Shown: one piece after another, positions 8,696-17,493 of the stretch | How the letters are laid out: every line of letters starts with the position of its first letter | How positions within the stretch are numbered: the first letter of the stretch is position 1 | Source of the DNA: Alloalcanivorax xenomutans | GTDB lineage: Bacteria; Pseudomonadota; Gammaproteobacteria; Pseudomonadales; Alcanivoracaceae | Length of the DNA: 64,000 nucleotides | Direction: 5' to 3' | Assembly: GCF_900217905.1 (NCBI RefSeq) | Contig: NZ_OBMO01000009.1 | Span: 1 to 64,000, forward strand | Position numbers and translations under genes: made by a program | The notes under the pieces: generated by a model | Database searches by the model: none | What the model was told of the DNA's origin: nothing | What the model saw: only the letters and a program-made list of their open reading frames with translations

Positions 8696-10021
8696 ATGAT
8701 GAGCAACGGGAACGTTCATGGCGCGGGGACGCGGGCAACGGTGGACCGCCTTTATGCCCTGGTCGCCAACGACGAGGATGCGCGTACCTGTACCGATATC
8801 AGTGAAGAAGCCTGCCGCGAGGTGCCAGGCAACTTCTTCAAGATCATTGTCGCCAATCTGCTTTCCAAGGTCGGAGATCTGCTGATCAATCCGAAAACCA
8901 TCCTCGCCTGGCTGATCGGCGCGGTGGGGGCGCCGGGGTTTCTCACCGCCGCCTTGGTGCCGATCCGCGAATCCGGATCGCTGATTCCGCAGTTGCTGAT
9001 CGGCGCCTGGATGCGCCGGCATCCGGTGCGCAAGGGGTTCTGGGTGCTGGGTTCGGTGATCCAGGGGATCTGTGTTCTGGGCATGGCGTTGTCGGTGTGG
9101 CAGTGGCAGGGGTTGGCCGCCGGTCTGGCCATCGTCGGTTTGCTGGTGGTGTTCAGTCTCGGGCGGGGCTTCTGCTCGGTGGCGATGAAGGATGTGCAGG
9201 GCAAATGCATTCCCAAGGCCCGGCGCGGCCGTCTTACCGGCCTTGCCGCGACCCTGTCCGGTCTGGTGACCCTCGGGGTTGGCGTGGTGCTGTTCCGCGG
9301 TGGCCAGGATCCGGGCATGGTGTTCTATTCGGTGTTGCTGGTGGGGGCGGCCCTGGCGTGGCTGCTGGCGGCGGGAGTATTCGCCTCGGTGGATGAATTC
9401 GCCGGCGAAACCGCGGGTGGCGGACACGCCCTGAGGGATGCCTGGCGCAGCCTTGGGTTGCTGATCAGCGATGCGCCTTTCCGTAACTTCGTGATCGCCC
9501 GGGCTCTGCTGATGGCGTCCGCTCTGGGTTCGCCGTTTCTGGTGGTGCTGGCGCAGAAACAGAATTCCGGCGCCGCGTTGCTGGGTGGGTTTCTGGTAGC
9601 GTCGAGTCTGGCCAGTACCGTCTCCGCCAGTGTCTGGGGGTTCATGGCCGACGCCTCCAGCCGCAAAGTGATGATTCGCGGTGGCGGTCTGGCCTCGGCC
9701 ACCTGCCTGCTGGTGGCGGTGTTGGCCCTGGCCGGCGAAGGCGCCGCCGCCTGGTTTTATCCTTTTGCCTTCTTCGTGCTGGCTATTGCCCATGCCGGTG
9801 TGCGTATCGGCCGCAAGACCTATCTGGTGGACATGGCCGGTGGCACCAAGCGCACCGACTACACCGCGGTGAGCAATACCGTGATCGGTGTGCTGCTGCT
9901 GGTGGCCGGTGGTATCAGCGCGGTGGTGTCGCTGCTGGGCACTGAGTGGGCGTTGATCAGCCTCGGTGCGATGGGCGTGCTGGGGACGCTGTGGTCGTGG
10001 AAGTTACCGGAGGTGGAGTAG
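8696..10021 (+). CDS. MFS transporter, substrate unknown
   Basis: Integral membrane protein of 441 residues with about twelve hydrophobic segments and the general pattern of the major facilitator superfamily. Examples are GSVIQGICVLGMAL and the second-half segment GGFLVASSLASTVSASVWGF, followed by the loop MADASSRKVMIRGGG between helices. The soluble N-terminus of about 55 residues is longer than in most MFS proteins and contains a conserved-looking piece (DEDARTCTDISEEACREVPG). Tandem ATGs at 8696 and 8699 follow AAAAGGGG; the second has better spacing. It is divergent from metX and stands alone. No substrate can be inferred. Confidence 0.8.
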   Translation: MMSNGNVHGAGTRATVDRLYALVANDEDARTCTDISEEACREVPGNFFKIIVANLLSKVGDLLINPKTILAWLIGAVGAPGFLTAALVPIRESGSLIPQLLIGAWMRRHPVRKGFWVLGSVIQGICVLGMALSVWQWQGLAAGLAIVGLLVVFSLGRGFCSVAMKDVQGKCIPKARRGRLTGLAATLSGLVTLGVGVVLFRGGQDPGMVFYSVLLVGAALAWLLAAGVFASVDEFAGETAGGGHALRDAWRSLGLLISDAPFRNFVIARALLMASALGSPFLVVLAQKQNSGAALLGGFLVASSLASTVSASVWGFMADASSRKVMIRGGGLASATCLLVAVLALAGEGAAAWFYPFAFFVLAIAHAGVRIGRKTYLVDMAGGTKRTDYTAVSNTVIGVLLLVAGGISAVVSLLGTEWALISLGAMGVLGTLWSWKLPEVE

Positions 10022-10157
10022 AGCGCTGTCGTGGGTTGACTGAGTGTGGATAGGGCGCTGTTTTTTCGGCCTTGGCGTCACGGTGACCTGTGCTAGGATT
10101 TGCGCTTCGGCCTCGATTTGGGGGAGGCCGGATCACAATAACCAACGGAGGGAAACC

Positions 10158-10760
10158 GTGAAAAAATCAATTGTCCAAATACCCGTTGCTCTGGCCGCTA
10201 TCGCGGCGACGCTGTCCCCTCTCGCCCATGCCGAGGACCCGCGCCTGCTGGTCGGCGGCTCGCTGATGCGTGACGAGAGTAATCTGGATGAGGTGGTGGA
10301 AAGTATTGATCCGCTCATCCGTGCCAGTGCGCCTGATGCGGAATGGGGGACGGACCTTTATGTGGGGGTCGCCTTCAATCAGTATTTTCAGGTCCGTTTC
10401 GGGCATCGCCTGTTTGGTGATTCCGAAACCCGGATTTACGGCGGCAAGATGGAGGTGGAAGCGGACGGGGTCTATGTGGCTCTGGATGGTCTGATGCCGG
10501 TGACGGAACGGTTGTCACTGGGGGGGACGCTCGGCATACAGAGTGTGGACGTCACCCTGAAAGTCAGCGATGGCTACAACGGCTTTAAGGACGATGACGA
10601 TGCCCGTGATTTCTTCTACGGCTTGCGGCTGCAGTATCTGGTAACCGACCAGCTCGCGCTGACCGCGGCCTATAATCGCTACAAGTTCGAGATCGACGCC
10701 AACGGCGTGGATGATCTGGAATATGACAGCGTGGGGATCGGCGCTCAATACCGGTTCTAG
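10158..10760 (+). CDS. Small outer-membrane beta-barrel protein (porin-like)
   Basis: A secreted protein of 200 residues with a Sec signal peptide (KKSIVQIPVALAAIAATLSP, then LAHA before the predicted cut near residue 25). Alternating strands follow and the protein ends in QYRF, with the terminal phenylalanine that BAM-dependent barrels need. The length suggests an 8-stranded barrel of the OmpW/OmpA-barrel kind. The GTG start at 10158 is chosen because GGAGGG sits 6-11 bases upstream and the signal peptide begins there; the frame is open further upstream without a ribosome-binding site. Function unknown. Confidence 0.8.
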   Translation: MKKSIVQIPVALAAIAATLSPLAHAEDPRLLVGGSLMRDESNLDEVVESIDPLIRASAPDAEWGTDLYVGVAFNQYFQVRFGHRLFGDSETRIYGGKMEVEADGVYVALDGLMPVTERLSLGGTLGIQSVDVTLKVSDGYNGFKDDDDARDFFYGLRLQYLVTDQLALTAAYNRYKFEIDANGVDDLEYDSVGIGAQYRF

Positions 10761-10775
10761 GCATTACTGACCGGA

Positions 10776-10872
10776 CTACGAAGCCGCTGTGGGAGCTTGG
10801 TCCGGGCGGCGGGCCGCTGCAAGCGAATCTTTTTCCGAGAGCCCATTCGCTTGCAGGCAAGCTCCCACGGTG
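10776..10872. repeat. REPIN-like repeat with a disrupted left arm
   Basis: The right arm (10844-10872) is intact. In the left arm the normal GGGAGCTTG-C-CTGCAAGCGAAT is broken: between GGGAGCTTG and CTGCAAGCGAAT there are 17 G/C-only-plus-T bases (GTCCGGGCGGCGGGCCG, 10800-10816) where the other copies have one base. It lies between the convergent barrel gene and trmB. Confidence 0.8.
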
Positions 10873-10901
10873 GCCTTAAGGACCGAGCCACGGTTCGCTG
10901 G

Positions 10902-11618
10902 TTATACCGCCTCGAACAACAGATCCCAGACGCCATGCCCAAGCCGCTCGCCGCGGCGTTCGAACTTGGTTTCCGGCCGCCAGGCGGGGCGTTCGGAAAA
11001 CTGGCCGGTGCCGGCGAGATTGCGGAAGCCCGGTGCCTGGTTCATTACCGCCATCATGTGTTGCGCGTAGTCTTCCCAGTCGGTGGCCATGTGCAGCGTG
11101 CCGCCTTCCTTTAATTTGCCGCGCACCAGCGCCACCCACTCCGGTTGGACAATGCGGCGCTTGTGATGCTTCTTCTTGTGCCACGGATCGGGGAAATAGA
11201 GCTGCACCCGTGACAGGCTGTGATCGGGGATGCACAGTGTGAGGATGTCCACCGCGTCATCGCAGTAGCTGCGCAGGTTGCTCAGACGCTGTTCCTCGAT
11301 CTCCATCAGCAGCGCGCCGACACCGGGCCGGTGCACTTCCACGCCAATAAAATCCTGCTCCGGGGCGGCCGCCGCCATGGTGGCGAGGGAATGGCCCATG
11401 CCGTAGCCGATCTCCAGTACCCGGGGGGCGTCGCGGCCAAACACCGCTTCCGGTTCCAGCTGGCCGCCGGCACGTTCCAGACCATAACGCGGCCACAGTG
11501 TTTCCAGGGCGTGACGCTGGCCAACGGTAAGGCGGCCTTCACGTAGAACGAAGCTGCGCACCTTGCGCATCACCTTGCCGGTGACCGGGTCTTTGTCCTG
11601 GTTGATGAAATCGAGCAT
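10902..11618 (-). CDS. trmB: tRNA (guanine-N7-)-methyltransferase TrmB
   Basis: Methylates G46 in the variable loop of tRNAs using SAM. Motif I is [18 protein letters not shown], the acidic SAM-ribose contact follows in [10 protein letters not shown], and the family hallmark [15 protein letters not shown] is present. The 238-residue length is typical. It lies 5 bp downstream of thiG and is probably the last gene of a DUF423-thiS-thiG-trmB transcript. ThiG-TrmB adjacency is also seen in pseudomonads. Confidence 0.96.
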   Translation of the reverse strand: MLDFINQDKDPVTGKVMRKVRSFVLREGRLTVGQRHALETLWPRYGLERAGGQLEPEAVFGRDAPRVLEIGYGMGHSLATMAAAAPEQDFIGVEVHRPGVGALLMEIEEQRLSNLRSYCDDAVDILTLCIPDHSLSRVQLYFPDPWHKKKHHKRRIVQPEWVALVRGKLKEGGTLHMATDWEDYAQHMMAVMNQAPGFRNLAGTGQFSERPAWRPETKFERRGERLGHGVWDLLFEAV

Positions 11619-11623
11619 GGCGA

Positions 11624-12403
11624 TTACCGGCTCACGCCATCCAGCGGCGAGGACGCGGCGGCATAGGCCTTGCGTGGCATGCGGCCGGCCAGGAAGGATT
11701 CGCGGCCGGCTTCGATGGCCTTGCGCATGGCGGAGGCCATCAGAACCGGCTTGTTCGCATGGGCCACGGCGGAGTTCAGTAGCACACCGTCACAACCCAG
11801 CTCCATGGCGATGGCGGCGTCGGAAGCGGTGCCCACCCCGGCATCGACGATGATCGGCACTTCCGCCTCTTCCAGGATCAGGTGGATATTGTGCGGGTTG
11901 AGGATGCCAAGGCCGGAGCCGATCAGCGAGCCCAGCGGCATCACCGCCACGCAGCCCATGGATTCCAGTTCCTTGGCCACGATCGGGTCGTCGTTGGTGT
12001 ACACCATCACCTTGAAGCCGTCGTCCACCAGGGTTTGGGCGGCTTTCAGGGTGTGGGTGATATTCGGATACAAGGTCTTCTGGTCGCCCAGCACTTCCAG
12101 TTTCACCAGGTCATGACCGTCCAGCAGTTCCCGTGCCAGCTTGCAGGTGCGCACCGCGTCGTCGGCATTGAAGCAGCCGGCGGTGTTGGGAAGGATGGTG
12201 TACTTGTCCGGGCTGACGAAGTCCAGCAGGTTGGGTTCGTCGGCGTTCTGCCCGATATTGGTACGGCGAATCGCCACGGTGACGATTTGCGCGCCGCTCT
12301 CCTCGATGGCCGATCGGGTCTCCTCGAAATCCTTGTACTTGCCGGTGCCGATCAGCAGCCGGGAGGAATAGGTTTTTCCTGCGATATCGAGTAGGTCGGA
12401 CAT
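11624..12403 (-). CDS. thiG: Thiazole synthase ThiG
   Basis: Forms the thiazole phosphate moiety of thiamine from deoxyxylulose phosphate, a glycine-derived imine and ThiS thiocarboxylate. The Schiff-base lysine is K101 in LVKLEVLGD, counting from the ATG at 12403 ([21 protein letters not shown]). The phosphate-binding glycine segments [11 protein letters not shown] and [17 protein letters not shown] are present. An in-frame start 54 bp further upstream would add a non-conserved tail and overlap thiS, so it was not used. It is preceded by thiS, its sulfur carrier. Confidence 0.96.
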   Translation of the reverse strand: MSDLLDIAGKTYSSRLLIGTGKYKDFEETRSAIEESGAQIVTVAIRRTNIGQNADEPNLLDFVSPDKYTILPNTAGCFNADDAVRTCKLARELLDGHDLVKLEVLGDQKTLYPNITHTLKAAQTLVDDGFKVMVYTNDDPIVAKELESMGCVAVMPLGSLIGSGLGILNPHNIHLILEEAEVPIIVDAGVGTASDAAIAMELGCDGVLLNSAVAHANKPVLMASAMRKAIEAGRESFLAGRMPRKAYAAASSPLDGVSR

Positions 12404-12453
12404 GATGGCCTCGGTTGAGATGGGTGGGTTAAGGAGAAGGGGGAGCCGGAGGC

Positions 12454-12657
12454 TCACCCACCCCCTATGGCGTGCACGATTTCCACGACATCCCCGTCGC
12501 TCAGCAGATGATCGGCGTGGGCGCTTTTGGGGACGATATCCCGGTTCACTTCCACCGCCAGCCGTCGTCCGCTCAGGTTCAGGGCCTGAACCAGGTCGGC
12601 CACGGTACGGCCGGAAAGGGAAAAGGGTTCGCCGTTAACGGTCAGGGTGGTCATCAT
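12454..12657 (-). CDS. thiS: Sulfur carrier protein ThiS
   Basis: Ubiquitin-like carrier of 67 residues whose C-terminal Gly-Gly is adenylated and thiocarboxylated to feed sulfur to ThiG. The chain ends VHAIGGG, one glycine more than the usual ending. It begins immediately after the DUF423 stop (TGA directly followed by ATG); tandem ATGs at 12657 and 12654 are both usable. No thiF, thiH or thiO gene is adjacent, and no TPP riboswitch was recognised in this transcript. Confidence 0.93.
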   Translation of the reverse strand: MMTTLTVNGEPFSLSGRTVADLVQALNLSGRRLAVEVNRDIVPKSAHADHLLSDGDVVEIVHAIGGG

Positions 12658-13029
12658 TCAATCCACGGAACGGAACAAAGCCCAGGCCAGCATCAGCCAG
12701 CCCACGATCAGGGCGACACCGCCAAGGGGTGTGATCGCGCCGAGCCAGCGTTGGCCGCTGAGTACCAGTACATACAGGCTACCACTGAACACCACCATGC
12801 CGGCAAACATCACCCAACCGGCGGTGATGGCGGCGCCGGCGGAGAATTGACGGGCCAGCAGGCCAGCCAGCAACAGGGCCAGGGCATGATAGAAGTGGTA
12901 TTGGCTGGCGGTCTCCCAGATGGCCAGATCGGCGGGACTGACCCGTGCCTTGAGACCGTGGGCGCCGAACGCGCCCAGCATCACCGCGAGGGCACCGTTG
13001 AGCGCGCCGAGAGTGAGTAACGCATTCAT
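12658..13029 (-). CDS. DUF423 family membrane protein (YgdD-like)
   Basis: Small membrane protein of 123 residues with about four hydrophobic helices. It starts with LGALNGALAVMLGAFGAHGLK, whose GAFGAHGL core is the DUF423 signature. Function is unknown for the family. The stop abuts the thiS start with no gap, so thiS translation is probably coupled to it. A TATAAT hexamer on this strand at 13094-13099 may serve the whole operon. Confidence 0.9.
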   Translation of the reverse strand: MNALLTLGALNGALAVMLGAFGAHGLKARVSPADLAIWETASQYHFYHALALLLAGLLARQFSAGAAITAGWVMFAGMVVFSGSLYVLVLSGQRWLGAITPLGGVALIVGWLMLAWALFRSVD

Positions 13030-13093
13030 TGAGAGTCATCCCTCATGCGTGGGTGATCGGGAGAGTGTCGCCGGGTAGCGGAAAAACGCCGGG

Positions 13094-13099
13094 ATTATA
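13094..13099 (-). promoter_or_regulatory. Candidate -10 box for the DUF423-thiS-thiG-trmB operon
   Basis: An exact TATAAT on the minus strand, 65 bp upstream of the DUF423 start and just after the hairpin that follows rpoH. No good -35 hexamer is found 16-18 bp upstream, so this is a tentative call. Confidence 0.4.
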
Positions 13100-13105
13100 A
13101 CGCAA

Positions 13106-13125
13106 ACGCCACCCGGAGGTGGCGT
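13106..13125 (-). terminator. Hairpin downstream of rpoH, probable terminator
   Basis: Perfect 8-bp stem ACGCCACC/GGTGGCGT with a 4-base loop, followed on the minus strand by TTTGCGTT. It lies about 75 bp after the rpoH stop and before the -10 of the next operon. The T-run is imperfect. Confidence 0.55.
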
Positions 13126-13198
13126 GCAAAAGGCAGAAAAAGCAAACAAAGCAAAAGTAACAAAAACAAAATCAGCGCATTACGGGTTCGTGCAACGA

Positions 13199-14062
13199 TC
13201 AGGCAGCTATGGCGTTACGCAGCTTTTTGATCGCGTTGTTCTCCAACTGGCGGATCCGCTCGGCGGACACGCCGTACTCATCAGCCAGCTCTTGCAGGGT
13301 GGACTTGCTGTCCGCCAGCCAGCGGCGTTCGAGAATGTCGCGGCTGCGATCATCCAGCGCCAGCAGGGCGGAGCCCAGCTTGCGGGAGTTACGGTCCTGA
13401 TCGTCCTGCTCGGCAAGCAGTTCAGCGGGGTCGCTGTTGTCGCTGTGCAGGTACGCGGCCGGTGACGGAATGGTGTTGTCCTCATCGTCGTTGATGGGGC
13501 CGTCGAAGCTGGCGTCATAGGCGCCCAGCCGACCTTCCATTTCCTTCACCTGTTCCGGGGTTACCCCCAGATCATCGGCTACCCGGGCGGCTTCTTCCGG
13601 CGTCAACCGGCCCAGACGTTTCTTCTGACCACGCAGATTGAAGAAAAGTTTCCGCTGGGCCTTGGTGGTGGCCACTTTGACGATACGCCAGTTACGGATC
13701 ACGTATTCGTGAATCTCCGCTTTGATCCAATGCACCGCGAAGCTGACCAGGCGCACACCCTTGGCCGGATCAAAGCGTTTCACCGCCTTCATCAGACCCA
13801 CGTTGCCTTCCTGGATCAGATCGCCCAGCGGCAGACCGTAGCCGGTGTAGCTGCGTGCGATATGCACGACAAAGCGCAGATGGGCCAGTACCAGATTGCG
13901 GGCGGCATCCAGGTCTTCCTGAAAGTACAACCGCTCCGCCAGTACCCGCTCTTCCTCGGCACTGAGCACCGGCACGGCGTTGACCGCGCGGATATAGGCG
14001 TCCAGGTCATTACCCGGTACCGCCAGCGGCATGGCCTGTGCACGTTGCAGTTGTGTGTTCAT
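13199..14062 (-). CDS. rpoH: RNA polymerase sigma-32 factor RpoH
   Basis: Heat-shock sigma factor of 287 residues. It has region 2 ([19 protein letters not shown]), the RpoH box [11 protein letters not shown] specific to sigma-32, and a region 4 helix-turn-helix ([20 protein letters not shown]). The ATG at 14062 ([15 protein letters not shown]) is chosen because AGAAGGGA precedes it; the frame remains open 39 bp upstream. The ftsY-ftsE-ftsX-rpoH order is widely conserved. Unusually, a perfect CIRCE operator lies 31-61 bp upstream of the start, suggesting repression by HrcA in addition to the usual post-transcriptional control. Confidence 0.96.
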   Translation of the reverse strand: MNTQLQRAQAMPLAVPGNDLDAYIRAVNAVPVLSAEEERVLAERLYFQEDLDAARNLVLAHLRFVVHIARSYTGYGLPLGDLIQEGNVGLMKAVKRFDPAKGVRLVSFAVHWIKAEIHEYVIRNWRIVKVATTKAQRKLFFNLRGQKKRLGRLTPEEAARVADDLGVTPEQVKEMEGRLGAYDASFDGPINDDEDNTIPSPAAYLHSDNSDPAELLAEQDDQDRNSRKLGSALLALDDRSRDILERRWLADSKSTLQELADEYGVSAERIRQLENNAIKKLRNAIAA

Positions 14063-14091
14063 GTATCCCTTCTCCCTTTTGGATGGGAAAG

Positions 14092-14121
14092 ATATTAGCA
14101 CTCGGTCCCTTTGAGTGCTAA
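14092..14121 (-). promoter_or_regulatory. Candidate sigma-70 promoter of rpoH
   Basis: On the minus strand TTAGCA (14116-14121) and TAATAT (14092-14097) are separated by 18 bp. The latter is preceded by TGC, resembling an extended -10. The whole promoter core lies within the CIRCE palindrome. The hexamer matches are moderate, so this is inference. Confidence 0.45.
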
Positions 14122-14123
14122 TA
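14093..14123. promoter_or_regulatory. CIRCE element (HrcA operator) upstream of rpoH
   Basis: The sequence is TTAGCACTC (14095-14103), a 9-bp spacer, then GAGTGCTAA (14113-14121): an exact match to the CIRCE consensus TTAGCACTC-N9-GAGTGCTAA. The inverted repeat extends to 11 bp per arm (TATTAGCACTC/GAGTGCTAATA). It sits between rpoH and ftsX, ending 31 bp before the rpoH start codon. HrcA binding is established for this motif; action on rpoH here is inferred from position. Confidence 0.93.
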
Positions 14124-14266
14124 AGGGTTTTGGTTCCCCGCTATCGTCGGAATCAATAATGACCCCGCTCTCCCCATCGGACCCCGATCTGGATCAATGA
14201 TTCCATGGTTGGATGACGAATGGATGTAACGGGAAGTAAAAAAGCAGGATCGCGAACTCGGATATG

Positions 14267-14316
14267 GCTACGAAGCTCCCACAGCGGCCTCGTAGTCCGG
14301 TCTTTGGATAGCCGGC
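14267..14316. repeat. Degenerate REP unit
   Basis: GGCTACGAAGCTCCCACAGC (14267-14286) followed by GGCCTCGTAGTCCGG preserves the outer ends of the repeat, CTACGAAG and CTCGTAG, with the central part deleted. It lies in the 264-bp gap between ftsX and rpoH, closer to ftsX. Confidence 0.6.
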
Positions 14317-14326
14317 TGTCCGGCGC

Positions 14327-15301
14327 CTAGAACTGCGGCTCGATCTCGCCCAGGTGCCTGCTCACCGCCAACCAGGCGCCGAGCAGGCCCAGGGCGCCGC
14401 TGAACAGCGGCAGGATCAGAGCGGTTGCCGGGGACATCCCTGTGAGCGAATGCTCACTTTTGTACAGATCCAGCAACTGATTGACCGGGCCGCCCAGCCA
14501 CCACAGGGCGGTGCCGACCAGGATCAGCGCCCCCAGCCCGCCGGCGAAACCGCAACAGAAGCCGCTATAAAGGAAGGGACGGCGGACAAAGCCGTCGGTG
14601 CCGCCGACGATCTTGATCACCACGATCTCTTCGCGGCGGCTCTCGATGGCCAGCCGTACCGTATTCACCACCACCAGCACCACGGCGGCGGCCAGGGCCA
14701 GGGTCAGCACGCCGATCAGGCGCTGCCCCAGCTCGATAATGGCATGCAGGCGCCGCACCCAGGCCACATCCAACTGTGCCAGATCCACTTCCGGCAGCTT
14801 CGACAGGCGTTGCTGCAGGGCCTCCAGCGCCGCCGGCTCATTGTTGGACGGGAACACCACGATCAGCGGCGGCAGCGGGTTGTCCGGCAGGGCTTCGAGC
14901 ACGTCACCGAAACCGGATTGTTCACGGAATTCATCCAGCGCCTGCTGGCGGGTGATGACTTCGGTGTCCGCCACGCCGTCCAGGGCTGCCCAATCCTTGG
15001 CCAGAGCCCGTTGCCGCTCCTCGTTGACATCCATCTTCAGAAAGACGGACAGATGGGCGCGGCCATCCCAGCCCTGGGTGATGACCCGGGCGTTGTCCAG
15101 CAGCACCGACAGGCCGGTGGGCAGGGCCAGGGCGATGGCGATCACCAGGATGGTGAGCAGAGTACTGCCGGGAGTACCGCGCATGCGCCCCAGCGCGTCC
15201 GCCAGCGAGTCCCGGTGATGGTGCCGCCAGGCGGTGAAATGATCGCCCAGGGAGGTGCGGGCGCTGCGGGCGCCGGCGGGGCGTTTCGGGTTACGCGCCA
15301 T
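14327..15301 (-). CDS. ftsX: Cell division protein FtsX
   Basis: Membrane partner of the FtsE ATPase; the complex controls septal peptidoglycan hydrolysis through periplasmic activators. 324 residues, with a basic cytoplasmic N-terminus, a first helix (LLTILVIAIALALPTGLSVL), a periplasmic domain and three C-terminal helices. The start at 15301 (MARNPKRPAG) is chosen because it overlaps the ftsE stop by 11 bp; the frame is open to 15340 inside ftsE. Confidence 0.95.
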   Translation of the reverse strand: MARNPKRPAGARSARTSLGDHFTAWRHHHRDSLADALGRMRGTPGSTLLTILVIAIALALPTGLSVLLDNARVITQGWDGRAHLSVFLKMDVNEERQRALAKDWAALDGVADTEVITRQQALDEFREQSGFGDVLEALPDNPLPPLIVVFPSNNEPAALEALQQRLSKLPEVDLAQLDVAWVRRLHAIIELGQRLIGVLTLALAAAVVLVVVNTVRLAIESRREEIVVIKIVGGTDGFVRRPFLYSGFCCGFAGGLGALILVGTALWWLGGPVNQLLDLYKSEHSLTGMSPATALILPLFSGALGLLGAWLAVSRHLGEIEPQF

Positions 15302-15992
15302 ACCAGTCTCCCGCGGCCGGGGTGGCGCTCTCGACGCCATCGTGGATCAGATTGCCTTCGCGCAGAGTCAGCAGGCGGTGGCGGTAGCGGGCGATCAGCG
15401 ACAGGTCATGGGTGGCGATCAATACCGCCACGCCAACCCGGGCGAAGTCGTGGAACAGGTCCATGATTTCCGCGGACAGGGCCGGGTCCAGGTTGCCGGT
15501 GGGCTCGTCGGCCAGTAGCAGAGGTGGCTTGTTGACCACCGCCCGGGCGATGCCCACCCGCTGCTGTTCGCCGCCGGAGAGCATGATCGGATTCTGCTTC
15601 TCCTTGCTGAGCAGGCCCACTTTGTCGAGGGCGGCGCGCACCCGTTTGCCGATATCCGCCTTGGGGAAACCGGCGATCACCAATGGCAGGGCCACGTTGT
15701 CGAACACACTGCGATCGAACAGCAACTGGTGGTTCTGGTGGACCATGCCGATTTTGCGGCGCAGCAAAGGGATATGGCGGTTGCCGAAGCCATTCAGGTT
15801 TTGCCGGCCGACGAAGATCTGCCCCTGAGTCGGGCGCTCGATCATCATGATCAACTTGAGCAGGGTCGATTTGCCGGCGCCGGAATGGCCGGTAAGAAAG
15901 GTGAGCTGCCCGGCGGGCAACTCGAACGACACCCTGCGCAGGGCATCCTTGCCGCTGGCGTAGCGCTTGCTGACCCGGTCGAATTTGATCAT
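15291..15992 (-). CDS. ftsE: Cell division ATP-binding protein FtsE
   Basis: ABC-type ATPase of 233 residues. Walker A is GHSGAGKST (35-43), the signature is LSGGEQQR and Walker B is PLLLADEPTGNLD. The FtsE-specific opening MIKFDRVSKRY is present. It overlaps ftsX by 11 bp and follows ftsY by 37 bp in one minus-strand operon. Confidence 0.96.
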   Translation of the reverse strand: MIKFDRVSKRYASGKDALRRVSFELPAGQLTFLTGHSGAGKSTLLKLIMMIERPTQGQIFVGRQNLNGFGNRHIPLLRRKIGMVHQNHQLLFDRSVFDNVALPLVIAGFPKADIGKRVRAALDKVGLLSKEKQNPIMLSGGEQQRVGIARAVVNKPPLLLADEPTGNLDPALSAEIMDLFHDFARVGVAVLIATHDLSLIARYRHRLLTLREGNLIHDGVESATPAAGDWYGA

Positions 15993-16029
15993 GGATGCTG
16001 GTCTCGTTGAGCGTGCTGGGGAGCTTCGA

Positions 16030-17235
16030 TCAGGAGGTCACGTCCTCGAACAGGGCCTGCACGAATTCCTCGGCGTTGAAGGGCCGCAGATCCTCCAGGC
16101 GTTCACCGACACCAATGAAGCGGATCGGCAGACCGGTGCGTTTGGCCAGAGCGAACAGGATACCGCCTTTGGCGGTGCCATCCAGTTTGGTCAGCACCAG
16201 GCCGGTGACACCGGCGGTCTCACGGAATTCCAGGGCCTGGTTGATGGCGTTCTGGCCGGTACCGGCGTCCAGCACCAGCAGCACCTCGTGGGGCGCTTCC
16301 GGGGACAGCTTCTTCATCACCCGGGTGACCTTGGACAGCTCCTCCATCAGGTTGCCGCGAGTATGCAGGCGGCCGGCGGTGTCGGCGATCAGTACATCCG
16401 CCTGGCGGGACTGGGCGGCCTGCACCGCGTCATAGATGACACTGGCGGAGTCGGCGCCGGTATGCTGCGCCACCACCGGAATATCGTTGCGCTCGCCCCA
16501 TACCTGCAATTGCTCCACGGCGGCGGCGCGGAAGGTGTCGCCGGCGGCCAGCATCACATTGCGGCCCTCCGCCTTGAAGCGGCAGGCCAGCTTGCCAATG
16601 GTGGTGGTCTTGCCGACGCCGTTCACGCCCACCATCAGGATCACGTGGGGTTTGTGCGCGCCGTCGATGACCAGAGGCTGATCCACCGGCACCAGCAGCT
16701 TGCGCAGTTCTTCCTGCAGCGCTTCATAGAGGGCATCGGCATCCACCAGCTCCTGGCGGCCGACGCGCTCGGTCAGCGCCTGGATGATCACGTCGGTGGC
16801 TTCCACGCCGACGTCCGCCACCAGCAGCTGGGTCTCGATCTCCTCGAAGATCTCGTCGTCGATCTCCTTGGCGCCCACCAGCAGATCCGCCAGACCCTTG
16901 CCCAGGTTCTTGCTGGTCTTGCTCATGCCCGCTTTCATGCGGGCCCAGAAACCGGCCTTGTCTTCTTCCTCGCTCGCTACCGGCGCGGTGGCTGGAGGCT
17001 CGGGCGCGGCCACGGGTTTCTCCGGTTCCGCGCTTTCCGCGGGCTCCGGTGTGGTTTCACGCCGCTCCGCCGGAGGGGCGGTGGAGGCCGGTTCGCTGGA
17101 CTCTGTCTCGTCCGCGGCGGGTCCGGCCGGAGCCGCTTCCTCGCGGTCGCGGCGGAACATGCGCGAGAAGAAACCGCCTTTCTTTTGTTCCTTCTCGGCA
17201 GGGTTATCGTCGTCGCGGGAAACTTCGTCGTTCAT
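16030..17235 (-). CDS. ftsY: Signal recognition particle receptor FtsY
   Basis: SRP receptor GTPase that docks ribosome-nascent chain complexes at the membrane. The 401 residues begin with a low-complexity acidic/proline region (about 1-95, rich in E, P and A), typical of the A domain. The NG domain follows with G1 GVNGVGKTTT (203-212), DTAGRLHT (285-292) and TKLDGTAKGG near 355. The C-terminus carries GVGERLEDLRPFN. It is divergent from the M16 peptidase pair and leads the ftsY-ftsE-ftsX operon. Confidence 0.96.
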   Translation of the reverse strand: MNDEVSRDDDNPAEKEQKKGGFFSRMFRRDREEAAPAGPAADETESSEPASTAPPAERRETTPEPAESAEPEKPVAAPEPPATAPVASEEEDKAGFWARMKAGMSKTSKNLGKGLADLLVGAKEIDDEIFEEIETQLLVADVGVEATDVIIQALTERVGRQELVDADALYEALQEELRKLLVPVDQPLVIDGAHKPHVILMVGVNGVGKTTTIGKLACRFKAEGRNVMLAAGDTFRAAAVEQLQVWGERNDIPVVAQHTGADSASVIYDAVQAAQSRQADVLIADTAGRLHTRGNLMEELSKVTRVMKKLSPEAPHEVLLVLDAGTGQNAINQALEFRETAGVTGLVLTKLDGTAKGGILFALAKRTGLPIRFIGVGERLEDLRPFNAEEFVQALFEDVTS

Positions 17236-17493
17236 GATCAGTCGTATCCATCGGGTTGTCCGGCCGCGGCCGGAAGAACCCGCCCTGGTGGCGGATTCGG
17301 AAAAAGCGTCGCCCGCGTCGGCGGGCGAGCGGGTATCCTACCACTGTCGCGGAGCCTGTTCATGGCCTATGCGACGCCACCGTGAACGCGGTATGGCGGC
17401 CGCTGCCCAACCGGCCGTTGGTGAATAAGGGGGGAGCCGGCGCGCTGGTGGTGTGAGTCCGGCATTTCCGATCAGAGTATGAGAGGACGTTTG

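Noticed and set aside
8270-9793. Open frame of 507 codons on the minus strand across the metX-MFS gap
   Set aside because: It runs through a REPIN and antisense to the MFS gene and ends inside metX in another frame; composition is not protein-like.
13030-13198. TPP riboswitch for the thiS-thiG transcript
   Set aside because: The conserved CUGAGA and related segments of the thi box are not present; only a hairpin and a -10 box were seen.
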